Positions 38,724-49,500 of a DNA stretch of 64,000 nucleotides are shown here, piece by piece; position 1 is the first letter of the stretch, and each line of letters begins with the position of its first letter. The stretch comes from Alteromonas sp. KUL42 (GTDB lineage Bacteria > Pseudomonadota > Gammaproteobacteria > Enterobacterales > Alteromonadaceae): assembly GCF_006538325.1 (NCBI RefSeq), contig NZ_BJKK01000008.1, positions 140,549-204,548 on the forward strand, in the 5' to 3' direction. The notes under the pieces were generated by a model, which was not told where the DNA came from, did no database searches, and saw only the letters and a list, made by a program, of their open reading frames with translations. Both the position numbers and the translations under genes were made by a program.

Positions 38724-39826
38724 TACTTTTGCTCCTTGCGTTTTTCTTTTGTTTCTTCTCTTTCTGCAAATGCTTTTCGATTTAGTTGGGCGTTGTTGGC
38801 TTTGTTAGCGCTGTTAGCGTTAAGGGCATGGTGGTAGATAACTTCACCTTGATGATCGATGAAATTTAATGCCATTTTTTGATCATTAAGGCTTACTGCG
38901 ACAAAGCCCCCTGTGGATTTTGCAAACTGGGTGAACGGATAGCGACCTACAGGACGCACTTCAGAACCGCCACCTGACACAATGTGAACCAGTCTTTGTC
39001 CATCAATTTGATTGTGCTGCAAGTCGTGCTCATGGCCCGCAATATAAACGTCAACATTGTGTTTCGTTAAAATTGGCTCTAAGACATCTTTAATTGCATC
39101 TGTCTTACCGTAGCGTTTTCCGCTTGAGTACAACGGGTGGTGGCCAATCACAATTTTCCATGTGTGTTGAGACTGGGACAATGTTTGCTCTAGCCAGTTA
39201 AGCTGCTTTTTTGTGCCTTGAGAAAAAGCGGCTTGATACTTGTCTGAGTGGGCATAGTCTGGGTTTAGGGGCGACGTATCTATAAAAACAATTAACGCCG
39301 TTGCACCGCCTTCAAGGGTAAGTGTTTTACTGTAATAAAGGGCAGGCATCTGCCAGCGACGACTTTTTTGACTATAGTCAATTTGCGCCTGCCAATTACC
39401 TCGGTAGTCGTGGTTTCCTAGTACCGGGTGCCAATCGATAAACAAATAAGGCTGATGGTATACCGATTCAAATGACGATATCCAAAAAGGGTCATCAACG
39501 GACGCTACGCCATTGTCGTAGAAGTTATCACCGGTAGTGGCAATAAACTCTGCATCCAGCTGATAGCTGGCGATATCTAACCACTTGGCAACGTCTCTTT
39601 GATAGAAATGACCATTGCGGCCCCAGTCACCTAAGGCTAGAAACGTTGTTGCCTTGTCAGGAACAGACAAATGGTTAATTGCAGTTTGCGCATAATACTC
39701 ATGTGAGTTTGATGACGTTGTTTGCGTTTGTGACATCGCGCCAAAAGAAAGCAAACTTAGGGCTAGGACTATTACCCTAGCGCAAGTTTGTATGTGGCTT
39801 TTAAACCGGAAAGGAAAAGCGTGCAT
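38723..39826 (-). CDS. Exported metallophosphoesterase (purple acid phosphatase-like)
   Basis: A 367-residue calcineurin-like phosphoesterase with a signal peptide (residues about 12-33). Metal-binding motifs are in order: LALGDWGRNG (GDxG), TGDNFYDNG, VLGNHDYRG (GNHD), IVIGHHPLYSSG and YIAGHEHDLQH (GHxH). The spacing fits tartrate-resistant/purple acid phosphatases. Between TonB receptor and phytase, it would remove phosphate from phosphomonoesters, completing phytate breakdown. Charged, lysine/glutamate-rich C-terminal tail. Confidence 0.88.
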   Translation of the reverse strand: MHAFPFRFKSHIQTCARVIVLALSLLSFGAMSQTQTTSSNSHEYYAQTAINHLSVPDKATTFLALGDWGRNGHFYQRDVAKWLDIASYQLDAEFIATTGDNFYDNGVASVDDPFWISSFESVYHQPYLFIDWHPVLGNHDYRGNWQAQIDYSQKSRRWQMPALYYSKTLTLEGGATALIVFIDTSPLNPDYAHSDKYQAAFSQGTKKQLNWLEQTLSQSQHTWKIVIGHHPLYSSGKRYGKTDAIKDVLEPILTKHNVDVYIAGHEHDLQHNQIDGQRLVHIVSGGGSEVRPVGRYPFTQFAKSTGGFVAVSLNDQKMALNFIDHQGEVIYHHALNANSANKANNAQLNRKAFAEREETKEKRKEQK

Positions 39827-39924
39827 GTAATATTTCTCAACAAGCGGTGTAGTAGGGCGTAATCAACAAGCGTTACCCTGTCAAAAAAGCCCTAAACACC
39901 TAATTAAAGTAATGCGAAGTGCGT

Positions 39925-42635
39925 TTAGTTAAGCTGCCAAGTGAAACCTAGTTCGAAAGTACGTCCGTAAGACTCGTACTGCGCATTGCGATTTCGGGTA
40001 TCGAAGTAGTTATAAAATGGTCTATCGCCAAGGTTTACACCATTGAAATACACTTGCATGCTGTCATTGATGTAGTAGCGGGCCATAAAGTCTACTTGCA
40101 CATGGTCATCTTCAAAGCGCAGCATGTCGCCGTCTAACTCTTCAAAGTTCTCACTTTTGTATGTGGTCGCTAAACGCACACTGAAATCATTAGCTTCGTA
40201 ACCAACAGTTAGGTTACCAATGCGATCGGATTGGTTTGGCAGTTGAGTTTCAAACTTTTCGCCATCCAAGAAGGTGGTTGCTTCCGAGTCAGTAAAAGTG
40301 GCATTCGCAGAAACAATAAAGCCGTTGTTAAATGCTTTTACCCACGACAATTCTACCCCTGTTAAATCGGCCGATTCACCATTGATAGGTTGTACTACCT
40401 CGTCGAAGCCTTCCCAACCCGTGGTGCCAGCAACATCGGCGTATACCACAAAGTTATCGATATTTTTGTAGAATAAGCCGGCAGATAACACACCGATATC
40501 ACCGGGGTAGTACTCTACCGATACATCGATGTTTTGCGCTTCATAAGGCTGTAGTGAAGGGTTGCCTACTTCAGCTTCGCGCTCGGTAACAAATTCACCA
40601 TCATCTTCTTCTGTTTTACTTTCTATAATTTGAAAAGCAGCAACATCTTCAAACTTTGGACGGGAGATAGTTTGCGTATAAGCTGCGCGAAATTGTAGCT
40701 TGTCAGATACCGTGTAGCGCGCGTTGATGCTAGGTAACCAGTGGTCGTAGTCGCGCTCTGTTTGCCACGGGGTATTTACTACCTCTTCAACGTCAGTTTG
40801 TTCGTTCTCAACTAATTCAACGCGCATGCCTGATGTTGAAAAATCGGTGCGTTCATATCGAACACCGGCGACTAAGTGAAGTTTATTGATATCAACACTA
40901 CCCATGATGTACGCGGCGAAAATATCCTCTTCGTTCACATAGGTGGCACCGCGAGACTCAACTTCTGAATTCAACTCGTCTAACTCTAGTGTATTGCGGT
41001 TGTCGTTAAAATAGTCACGCATAGCGCTACGGCCAAGACCTGGGCCGAAGTTACCCAGTGAATAATCTGGGCTTGTGGTCGCGAATTGTTGCGGGTTTAT
41101 ACCATCGAAATCACCATCGAAGATGGCCATTTTGCTGTCGCGGTCTTTCTCTCGACTGCGGTATTTGGTACCAATTTTCAATTCGCCAATATAGCCACTT
41201 AAATTGAGTGGACGAGAGAAATCTAACTTAACACTGGTTTCGGTATCTTTGGTGTAGTTGTCTTCAAAACTAATTTCGTCAACTTCATAAGTGCTAAGAT
41301 CCATCGCATCGGCATCTTGCGTAACGGTTGGACGTTTAGTGTCTAAGTCTGAAGCAATACTGGCATTGTCTGTTTTGAACACGTAATACAGTGCATCTGG
41401 CTCATCTTCATCTGATTTGGCGTAGCCTAATTGCCAGTTGGCTTGCCATGTTGACAGTTGATGTTCACCGCCTAACGCGACAGTGAAAATACTTTGGCTT
41501 TCGTAGCGATCTTTACTTTCTTTTTCAATTTCAGAGTCCTCACCGTCAAAGGTGAAAATATTTGCCTGACGGTATTCGGTATCTGAAAACTCACTGTACA
41601 AGGTACGAAGGAAAAACTGATTATTAAAATCGGGGCGAAAGTCTATATTAACGGCACTGCCTAAGCGTTCTCGATTAATGGTGTAGTGACGTTGCTCAAG
41701 CTCGTCATCACCATTGCTTTCGACATTGTCTGAACCAAAGTCTCGGTCAAAATAGGAGAGGGCAGCAGCAATACCCCATTCAGGGGACAGCTTTTTAGTG
41801 AAGGTGCCCGATACTTTAGGGCTAGTTTCATCACGTAAATCATTTTGGCTAGCCTGAACAGTAACACTTGCTGTGTCACGCTGTTTATCAAACGCGCTAA
41901 CACTTTTAACGGCCACTGAACCACCAATGGCATCGCCATCCATGTCGGGTGTTACAGATTTTGATACTTCTAAGGTTTGAATCAGCTCTGAAGGAATAAC
42001 ATCCAGTGCCACTGAGCGCACACCCGACTCAGGAGAAGGGATGTTTAAACCATTGATAGTAACGTTATTCAAATTCGGATCGATACCGCGAATACCGACA
42101 AAGCGACCTTCACCTTGGTCTCGTTCAATGGATAAACCGGGTAAACGCTGTAGTGATTCTGCCGCGTTTTGGTCGGGAAACTGACCAATAGCATCAGCAG
42201 AAACAATGGATGAAATGCGATCTGATACCCGTTGTTGGTTGATGGCACTGGCTTGGCCACTGCGCTGTCCACGAACTAGGATCTCATCAATGGTATCTCC
42301 TTTACCCATAACCACTTCAGCGCGAGCAATATCATTGTCGTTCACCACAATGGTTTGAACGACAGTATCTTCACCTAAGTATGAAATTTCCAATGTGTAG
42401 GTGCCAGGCGCAATAGATGGAAAACGGAAACGTCCATCTCGTGCGGCTTCAGTCACGAGGTTTAGTTCTTTTATTTTATTTCTGCCCCAGCATAACTGCG
42501 TGCTTTCGCTTCGTCCTTAACTGAACCAATAATAACCCCATCTGCCGCAATCGCCGCTGGGGCTACGCTTAAACCCATTGCAGTCACACAGGCTAGCGCA
42601 AGTGTTGAGTATGCAGTTTTCATCTTCATTTTCAT
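39925..42635 (-). pseudogene. TonB-dependent receptor with a frameshift near the N-terminus
   Basis: The long frame from 42456 (843 codons) encodes most of a TonB-dependent outer-membrane receptor: carboxypeptidase-like start (GRFRFPSIAPGTYTLEISYLG), plug domain (DQNAAESLQRLPGLSIERDQGEG) and a beta-barrel ending SYGRTFELGFTWQLN with the terminal aromatic. Upstream, in another frame from ATG 42629 or 42635, lie a signal peptide (AYSTLALACVTAMGLSV) and the first part of the N-terminal domain, ending in a stop in an A-rich tract near 42469-42483. Adding one A there would read GAEIKIKELNLVTEAARDG and join them. So the gene is shifted by -1 or misread. It heads the phosphatase/phytase operon and probably imports a phosphorylated ligand. 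Confidence 0.85.
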
Positions 42636-42969
42636 CCTAATAGCTTAAATTATAAGTGTGTTGTCCAAGTGCGCACTTACCCTAAAAAGCCTGCATGACA
42701 CTTATATGACGCTTTGGTAATGAAACTGGTGAACACGATTGAATATTTCTAAAAGTGAGAATGAGTGAGCTAATTTGACCCTTCTGTAGGGCTTTGATTT
42801 TTCGTGATATTTTTTCTTTTTTAGGGTTTTAAGATTATCTTTGCCATCGTTTTGTCACATTGTTGAGCCAAACTGACCCTCGACAGCGCGCTTAACTTTG
42901 GGCAAGACTCGTCGCAGTTTATGTCATAGGCACACTGTTTTGTGTCTTAAGATCAATGAAGAGATAGTT
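42636..42969. other. Divergent region between the receptor and the GGDEF gene
   Basis: 334 bp with no gene. It holds the Pho-box-like site and, on the minus strand, a TATAAT hexamer near 42650, about 40 bases downstream of the box. No other feature supported. Confidence 0.5.
42695..42712 (-). promoter_or_regulatory. Pho-box-like site upstream of the TonB receptor/phytase operon
   Basis: The minus strand reads GCGTCATATAAGTGTCAT. It matches 12 of 16 defined positions of the E. coli PhoB consensus CTGTCATANANCTGTCAC, with both GTCA cores spaced 11 bases apart as required. It ends 59 bases upstream of the receptor's ATG. Control by PhoB under phosphate limitation is inferred. Confidence 0.65.
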
Positions 42970-43881
42970 ATGTTTACCCTTACCCAAACGACTCAATTTA
43001 AGAACCATAGAATAGGTCTACTCTTTACGTTGGGCGTTGTAGTCGTCACGACATTTATCGCCTTGTTTTTTGGCGAGGCAAAACCTGTGGACATCATTTC
43101 AGGCTCAGATATTGTGGGTGAGGGGAGTATTGTGCTGCTTACGCTTGCATGGATGGTCGCCGCAATGGCAAGTCGTCCACCGGGAAAAGTAACACGCTTG
43201 CTTATTGTGGGTCTTGGGTTCTTTCTGTTTTCAGTATCGTTGGACTTACTTGATGAGTTTATGACTTATCCTGATTCAGCGTATTGGATAACAATGATTG
43301 AATCGTACCCTGCTGCTATCGGTATGGTTATTATGACTGGAGCGCTTTATCAGTGGCATCTCGAACAGCGAGCGCTCAATTTACAACTCAGGCGTCGCGA
43401 GTGGGACTATCGCGATCACGATGAAATAGATGCTATTACGCAACTTTATCGCGCGACCTATTGGCAAAGACAAATAGAGGCGTTACAAAAATCGGATACG
43501 GCTTTGGTTATTGCCGTTATCGACATAGATGACTTTGCCATGTTCAATCAGCGTTATGGCAGAGCTGAAGGTGACCGATATTTACAGGAAGTAGCACAAC
43601 TTATCGTCATGAACTTACGCAGTCATGATCTTGCCTGTCGTTACGCCGGAGATCGTTTTGCCATTTTATTACCAGGCGTCACAGTGGCTCAAGCAAATGC
43701 CATGATAGAAGAGTTGAAAACAAGCATTGCTAATGTGGCTTTTCGTCATGGCAATAGTGCATCTGCCATTTATACCTCAGCACGCAGTGGTTTGTTGCCC
43801 TTGCACCCTAATGACAGTGTTCACCGTGTCTTGTCGACGCTGCTAGTGAAACTTGATAACACACAACATTACGCAGCATGA
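42970..43881 (+). CDS. Membrane protein with degenerate GGDEF domain
   Basis: About 303 residues: four TM helices in the first 135 residues (FTLGVVVVTTFIALFF, IVLLTLAWMVAAMA, LLIVGLGFFLFSVSLDLL, AIGMVIMTGALY), then a GGDEF domain. The metal-binding DIDDFAMFNQRYG is kept, but the signature is AGDRF, with the catalytic Glu replaced by Arg. The RxxD I-site (RSHD, five residues before AGDRF) is intact. It is thus likelier a c-di-GMP receptor than a cyclase. ATG 42970 is chosen, with GAAGAG 6 bases upstream. It overlaps the AraC gene by 4 bases (ATGA). Confidence 0.85.
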   Translation: MFTLTQTTQFKNHRIGLLFTLGVVVVTTFIALFFGEAKPVDIISGSDIVGEGSIVLLTLAWMVAAMASRPPGKVTRLLIVGLGFFLFSVSLDLLDEFMTYPDSAYWITMIESYPAAIGMVIMTGALYQWHLEQRALNLQLRRREWDYRDHDEIDAITQLYRATYWQRQIEALQKSDTALVIAVIDIDDFAMFNQRYGRAEGDRYLQEVAQLIVMNLRSHDLACRYAGDRFAILLPGVTVAQANAMIEELKTSIANVAFRHGNSASAIYTSARSGLLPLHPNDSVHRVLSTLLVKLDNTQHYAA

Positions 43882-45050
43882 ACGCGTTAAGCGCATTGAG
43901 TACTACCAACTTTGTTGAGCAATCTGCGCAGCCTGCTAGCGAGGTGTTGGCAGGTGAAGAGCGAGTGAGCTCGTCGACACAGTACAAATTCACGTCATTG
44001 CAAACAGCACGTAACTATGTAAATACCGAACAGCTTGATGGCAGTCAGGTTTACAATCCACAGGACAAAGTCATTGCTGGTTTTTGGTTGGTAACAGCAG
44101 CAATTGAGGTCGCGCTACCACGGGGCGCAAATATTCACAAACTACTGCGTGGTACGGGAATTTTTGAGGACGCTATTACCCATGATTTGATGATAAGTAT
44201 CAATCAATACAATGCACTTCTGACTAACGTACAAGCGCAAACTAAAGGCAATGATGTTGGGTTTCTTCTCGGTAGCGCCCTTGCTACGACTTGGAAAACA
44301 AGCCCGTTGTTTGCCCTTAGTTCGTTTGAAAATACCAGTGACATCATCCATGCGCTTATGTGTGAACAAAGCTTTCGATGGTGCATCGCCCCCCTTGTTT
44401 ATAATCGACAATATGAATTGGATGAGCACCTTCTTTGGGTCCCCGAAGCAACCATACACAACGAAAAACTTAAGGTCTTTGTAATTGAAATTTTCTTCTC
44501 ATGCCTATTTTCATTGTTAAAGCAAGTAACGGGGCAGAGAGTACCATTGGCGTTTACCTTCAATGCTAGCCGCCCTCGCAATATTGCCGATTTTGAAACT
44601 CATCTTGGGCTGAGAATATCTTTTAATCAGCCTGTAACTGGGATTTGGCTTAATAAAGCCTACCTTGCTAGTGTTTCAGATGTACTAGTTGATAAACAAA
44701 TATCAACCCATAAACAGACATCGACGTTGGGGCAAGGCATGTCGTTAACAGATTTTGTGCGTAACAACGTTTTCTCAAACGTCAATTGTGGGCTTGCAGA
44801 TATAGCAGATTACTTAGGTGTAAGCACTGCAACATTGAAAAGAAAACTCAAAGAGCACGGTACGAATTACCGGCTGTTGTCTGAAGAAGTGATGCGCAAT
44901 AAAGCAATTGTGTTACTTTCCTTGCAAAAACTGACCAACGAACAAGCGAGTGCGCAAATGGACATGTCTGACTTACCTAACTTTCGACGTACAATTAAAA
45001 GGTTAACCGGCAAAACACCCAGTGAACTCAGAACCATAAGTAACTGCTAA
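43878..45050 (+). CDS. AraC family transcriptional regulator
   Basis: A 390-residue protein with a large N-terminal sensing domain of the arabinose-binding-like type used by OruR/ArgR-style regulators (about 60-270), and a C-terminal double HTH (about 300-385). The latter includes LADIADYLGVSTATLKRKLKEHGTNYRLL and the terminal LPNFRRTIKRLTGKTPSELR. Target unknown. Translationally coupled to the GGDEF protein by ATGA overlap, so the two may share a signal, perhaps c-di-GMP. Confidence 0.87.
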   Translation: MNALSALSTTNFVEQSAQPASEVLAGEERVSSSTQYKFTSLQTARNYVNTEQLDGSQVYNPQDKVIAGFWLVTAAIEVALPRGANIHKLLRGTGIFEDAITHDLMISINQYNALLTNVQAQTKGNDVGFLLGSALATTWKTSPLFALSSFENTSDIIHALMCEQSFRWCIAPLVYNRQYELDEHLLWVPEATIHNEKLKVFVIEIFFSCLFSLLKQVTGQRVPLAFTFNASRPRNIADFETHLGLRISFNQPVTGIWLNKAYLASVSDVLVDKQISTHKQTSTLGQGMSLTDFVRNNVFSNVNCGLADIADYLGVSTATLKRKLKEHGTNYRLLSEEVMRNKAIVLLSLQKLTNEQASAQMDMSDLPNFRRTIKRLTGKTPSELRTISNC

Positions 45051-45163
45051 TTTACTTTGCATTACCTGTAAAACCTTTTATCCTTTCCAGCTTTATCTTT
45101 GGCGTCGTTGTTTTTATTGTCGCCATGAAATCATTTGAGCGGCCGTCGAAAAGAGAGTATTCA

Positions 45164-46495
45164 GTGCACCAAAACAATCCTATTGCACCTAACCCCATTG
45201 GGCTTACGCCTATTTTACTGTTTGTTGTACTTGTTGTGGTAACCGGTATTACCACTAATGACATTACGGCAATGCCTATTCTTGTGGCTTTTTTCATCAG
45301 TGCGGGGTATGGGTTGTGTTTAAACCCCAAAGGCAAAAAAGTGAGCTTTTCTGAAAAAGTACAAACTTTTTGCAAAGGGGGAGGTGACAAGAACATTATA
45401 TTACTGGTGCTTATTTTCCTTTTAGCGGGAGCGTTTTATGCCGTGACCATTGATATTGGTGCGCGCGATGCCACGGTCAATATGGCCTTACAGTTTGTTC
45501 CTTCATCACTGATTTTACCCGGCCTATTTCTTATTTGCTGTTTCATTTCATTTTCAATGGGAACCTCAATGGGAACCATTACCGCACTTTCGCCTATTGG
45601 TGCGGGGCTTGCTACCAGTTTAGGGTTACCCGTTGAAATGGCGCTGGGCATTGTAGTGGGTGGTGCTATGTTCGGTGATAACTTGTCATTTGTGTCTGAC
45701 ACCACCATTGCTGCAACGCGCACACAAGGTGTTCAACTTAAAGATAAGTTTCGCGCAAACCTTATGGTTGCTCTACCCGCATGTATTGTCACCATGGGGC
45801 TGCTACTTTTAATTGATGTAGATACCTCGGGCATTATTGAAGGCAGTGATTACGATTTTTGGCGCATTTTGCCCTATCTGTGCATCATTGGGTTTGCACT
45901 TACTGGGTTTAATGTCATTAGTGTACTGGCTGTCGGTATTGCAAGTGCATGTTTGGTAGGTTTGCTACAAGGTAGCTTCACGCCCTTATCTATGATGCAA
46001 AGTATTCAAAAAGGCATGGGATGGATGCAAGACCTTGCGATGATAGCTATTACCATTGGTGGTATTGTGGCACTGATGCATGCCAATGGCGGCATCACCT
46101 GGCTAATTCAGCGTTTAACTCGTAAAGTCACAACCAAAAAAGGCGCTGAGTTCAGTATTGCTGGGCTAGTGAGCTTTCTTGATATCACCACTGCTAATAA
46201 TACAATTGCTATTGTTACAGCGGGTCCAATTGCGAAAGATTTGAATGACAAATACGGAGTAGATCCTCGTCGCACAGCATCGCTGCTTGATATCTTTTCG
46301 TGCAGTTTTCAAGGCTTAGTGCCCTATGGTGCACAGTTACTAAGCGCTGCGGCCGTGGTGGGTATATCACCATTGGCGATTACGCCGTATTGCTGGTACC
46401 CCATGTTAATTTTTGTATTTGGTATTGCCGCCATATTTTTCGGTTTCCCTCGATTTAATGACCCTCAAGACGACGAGCTAAGCACAGCGTCTTAA
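45164..46495 (+). CDS. NhaC family Na+/H+ antiporter
   Basis: About 443 residues of a polytopic inner-membrane antiporter (ten or more TM helices) of the NhaC family. Typical segments include GTSMGTITALSPIGAGLATSLG, GGAMFGDNLSFVSDTTIAATRTQG and TTANNTIAIVTAGPIAKDL. It exchanges sodium for protons or, in some members, organic substrates; specificity not set. GTG 45164 has GAGAG six bases before it; the longer ATG 45125 has none. Confidence 0.85.
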   Translation: MHQNNPIAPNPIGLTPILLFVVLVVVTGITTNDITAMPILVAFFISAGYGLCLNPKGKKVSFSEKVQTFCKGGGDKNIILLVLIFLLAGAFYAVTIDIGARDATVNMALQFVPSSLILPGLFLICCFISFSMGTSMGTITALSPIGAGLATSLGLPVEMALGIVVGGAMFGDNLSFVSDTTIAATRTQGVQLKDKFRANLMVALPACIVTMGLLLLIDVDTSGIIEGSDYDFWRILPYLCIIGFALTGFNVISVLAVGIASACLVGLLQGSFTPLSMMQSIQKGMGWMQDLAMIAITIGGIVALMHANGGITWLIQRLTRKVTTKKGAEFSIAGLVSFLDITTANNTIAIVTAGPIAKDLNDKYGVDPRRTASLLDIFSCSFQGLVPYGAQLLSAAAVVGISPLAITPYCWYPMLIFVFGIAAIFFGFPRFNDPQDDELSTAS

Positions 46496-46591
46496 CAGGC
46501 TCTAGTTGTTCTGGACTAGCTTTTTTAGGCGGTATCTTCTAGGATCACCGCCCGAATCTTATTGTTGTTTTGAATTTTGTAGGATGCGACT

Positions 46592-49500
46592 TTGTCTTCA
46601 CCCATTGCGATTAAACCCCTTTATACCAAACTTGATGAATGCTTAAACGCAGACAGATTTCGTTTGAAGCGACGGATCACGCAACTTGCCCAGAAACTGA
46701 ATGGTGATGTAACAAATTCGAGCGAGCTACAGCGATCGGGCAAGACTAAACATTCACAAAAGCAATCACAAAAGCAGCAAAATCAAAGTTCATCTGACGC
46801 GTCACATTCGAAACTTAAGCAACATCAATCTCTACAGCAGCATTTTGAGCAGCTTGAACAAGATATTGAAGCCTCAATCCAGAAGCGGGCTTGGCGTCAG
46901 GAGAATTTGCCACAGGTAGAATACCCACCGTTACCAGTAAGTGACAAAAAAGACGACATTAAAGAAGCCATTGCCAATAACCAAGTGGTTATAGTGGCAG
47001 GTGAAACAGGGTCGGGTAAGACAACACAGTTGCCTAAAATATGTTTGGAGTTAGGCCGTGGTGTAAACGGCATGATTGCACATACCCAACCCCGCCGTTT
47101 GGCCGCGCGAAGTGTTGCAACCCGTATTGCCGAAGAGCTAAACACGCCACTGGGCGAAAAAGTAGGCTTTAAGATCCGTTTTAGCGATCAAGTCAGTGAA
47201 CGCAGCTACGTTAAATTAATGACGGACGGTATGCTACTGGCTGAAATGCAACAAGATCGCTTTTTAAATCAATACGACACCATTATTATTGATGAAGCCC
47301 ATGAACGAAGCTTAAATATCGACTTCTTATTGGGTTATCTAAGCCAGTTGTTGAGTAAACGTCCAGACTTAAAACTTATTATTACCTCGGCGACGATCGA
47401 CCCAGAACGCTTCTCGAAGCACTTTAATAATGCACCCATCATTGAAGTCAGTGGACGCACATATCCTGTTGAAATTCGTTATCACGCCCCAGAAGACAAT
47501 GACGATGACATCGATCAAACCGATGCCATTGTGAACGCAGTTGATGAACTGATGCGCGAAGCGCCGGGCGATATTTTGGTTTTCTTAAGTGGCGAGCGAG
47601 AAATTCGAGATACCCAAGATGCTTTGAGTAAACAGCACTATCGCAATACCGAAGTGGTGCCTTTATACGCAAGGCTGACCGCTGCCGAGCAAAACCGCAT
47701 TTTCCAATCGCACAGCGGGCGTCGAATTGTACTGGCGACTAACGTGGCTGAAACCTCTTTAACCGTGCCTGGCATTAAGTATGTCATAGACCCCGGTTTT
47801 GCTCGAATATCTCGATACAGTGCCCGCAGCAAAGTGCAGCGACTGCCCATTGAGCCCATTTCACAGGCTTCAGCTAATCAGCGTGCAGGGCGATGTGGTC
47901 GTGTATCTGACGGTATCTGTATTCGTCTTTATAGCGAAGATGACTATTTAGGGCGGCCTGCGTTTACAGACCCAGAGATTTTGCGCACCAATTTAGCGTC
48001 GGTTATTTTGCAAATGCTGGCGCTAGGGCTTGGTGATATAGCGGCATTCCCCTTTGTACAGCCCCCTGATAATCGCAATATTAACGACGGTTTTCGTTTG
48101 CTTGAAGAAATTCAGGCCATTGCAAAACGCAAAGGGAAAATGCAATTAACGCCCCTTGGACGACAAGTGGCTCGTTTGCCAATTGACCCCCGTTATGCCC
48201 GCATGGTGATAGAAGCCCAGCGCACCAATGCATTAAGTGAAGTTATGGTTATCGCGGCTGGACTTTCTATACAGGACCCCCGTGAACGTCCTCAAGAAAA
48301 GCGTCAGCAAGCCGACGAGAAACACAGCGAATACCACGATAAAGATTCAGATTTTATCAGTTTGTACAATTTATGGGTGGCGTTCAGAGAACAGCAAAAT
48401 ACCTTAAGCCATAATCAATTGCGCAAGTGGTGTAAGCAGCAATTCATCAATTATTTAAGAATGCGTGAGTGGCAAGACATTGTTAGTCAGCTGAAAAAGT
48501 CCATTGCTGAACTGGGGTTTGGTATTACTAAACAAGAAGCTGACTACCAGGCTATCCACGAGGCCATTGCCAGCGGGCTCTTGTCTCACTTGGGCTTTAA
48601 AGACAAAGAACGGGAGTATTTGGGGTCGCGTAATACGCGATTTTTGGTTTTCCCCGGCTCGGGACTTGCCAAATCACAACCTAAATGGGTAATGGCAGCT
48701 GAGCTTGTAGAAACCTCGAAATTATTTGCCAGAATGGTTGCCAAAATAGACCCAGCGTGGATAGAGCCCCTTGCTGAACATGTGGTACAGCGCAGCTATT
48801 CAGAACCTCACTGGTCAAAGAAGCGCGGTGCTGTTATTGCGTTTGAGAAAGTGACCTTGTTTGGTTTGCCCATTGTTTTGAAGCGGGCCAAGGTGTACAG
48901 CCTTATTGACCCTCCAGTGTGTCATGAACTCTTTATTCGTGAAGCACTTGTTGATGGAAACACAAAGCTTAATTACGGCTTTTTACAAGACAATCAGGCC
49001 TTGCTTGAGCAAGCCGATGAGTTTGAGCAAAAGACACGACGTCGTGACCTTATTGTCGATGACGAAGCCCTTGTCAGTTTTTACGCTAAACGCATACCGG
49101 TGGACGTTAATAACGATGCTGCGTTTAAAAAGTGGTTTAAACAGCACGGTAGCAATCAATCATTAACGTTTACCGAAGAAGACGTTTATCGCCAGCTGCC
49201 TGAACAATCGGTTGCTAATGCGTTTCCTGATGTATGGCGACAAGGAAATATCACTTTGCCTCTTAGGTACAACTTTGAGCCAAATGCCGAAGACGATGGC
49301 GTGACCGTTGTTATTCCGCTACCGGTATTGAATCAGGTTGAAGATGTGGGCTTTGATTGGTTAGTGCCTGGGTTAAGGCACGAGTTAGTCGTAGGTATGA
49401 TCAAAACCCTACCAAAGCGATTGCGTCGCAATTTTGTGCCAGCGCCCAATTTCGCACAAGCCTGTTTGGCTGACATCAGCGAAACCGATAAACACAACCG

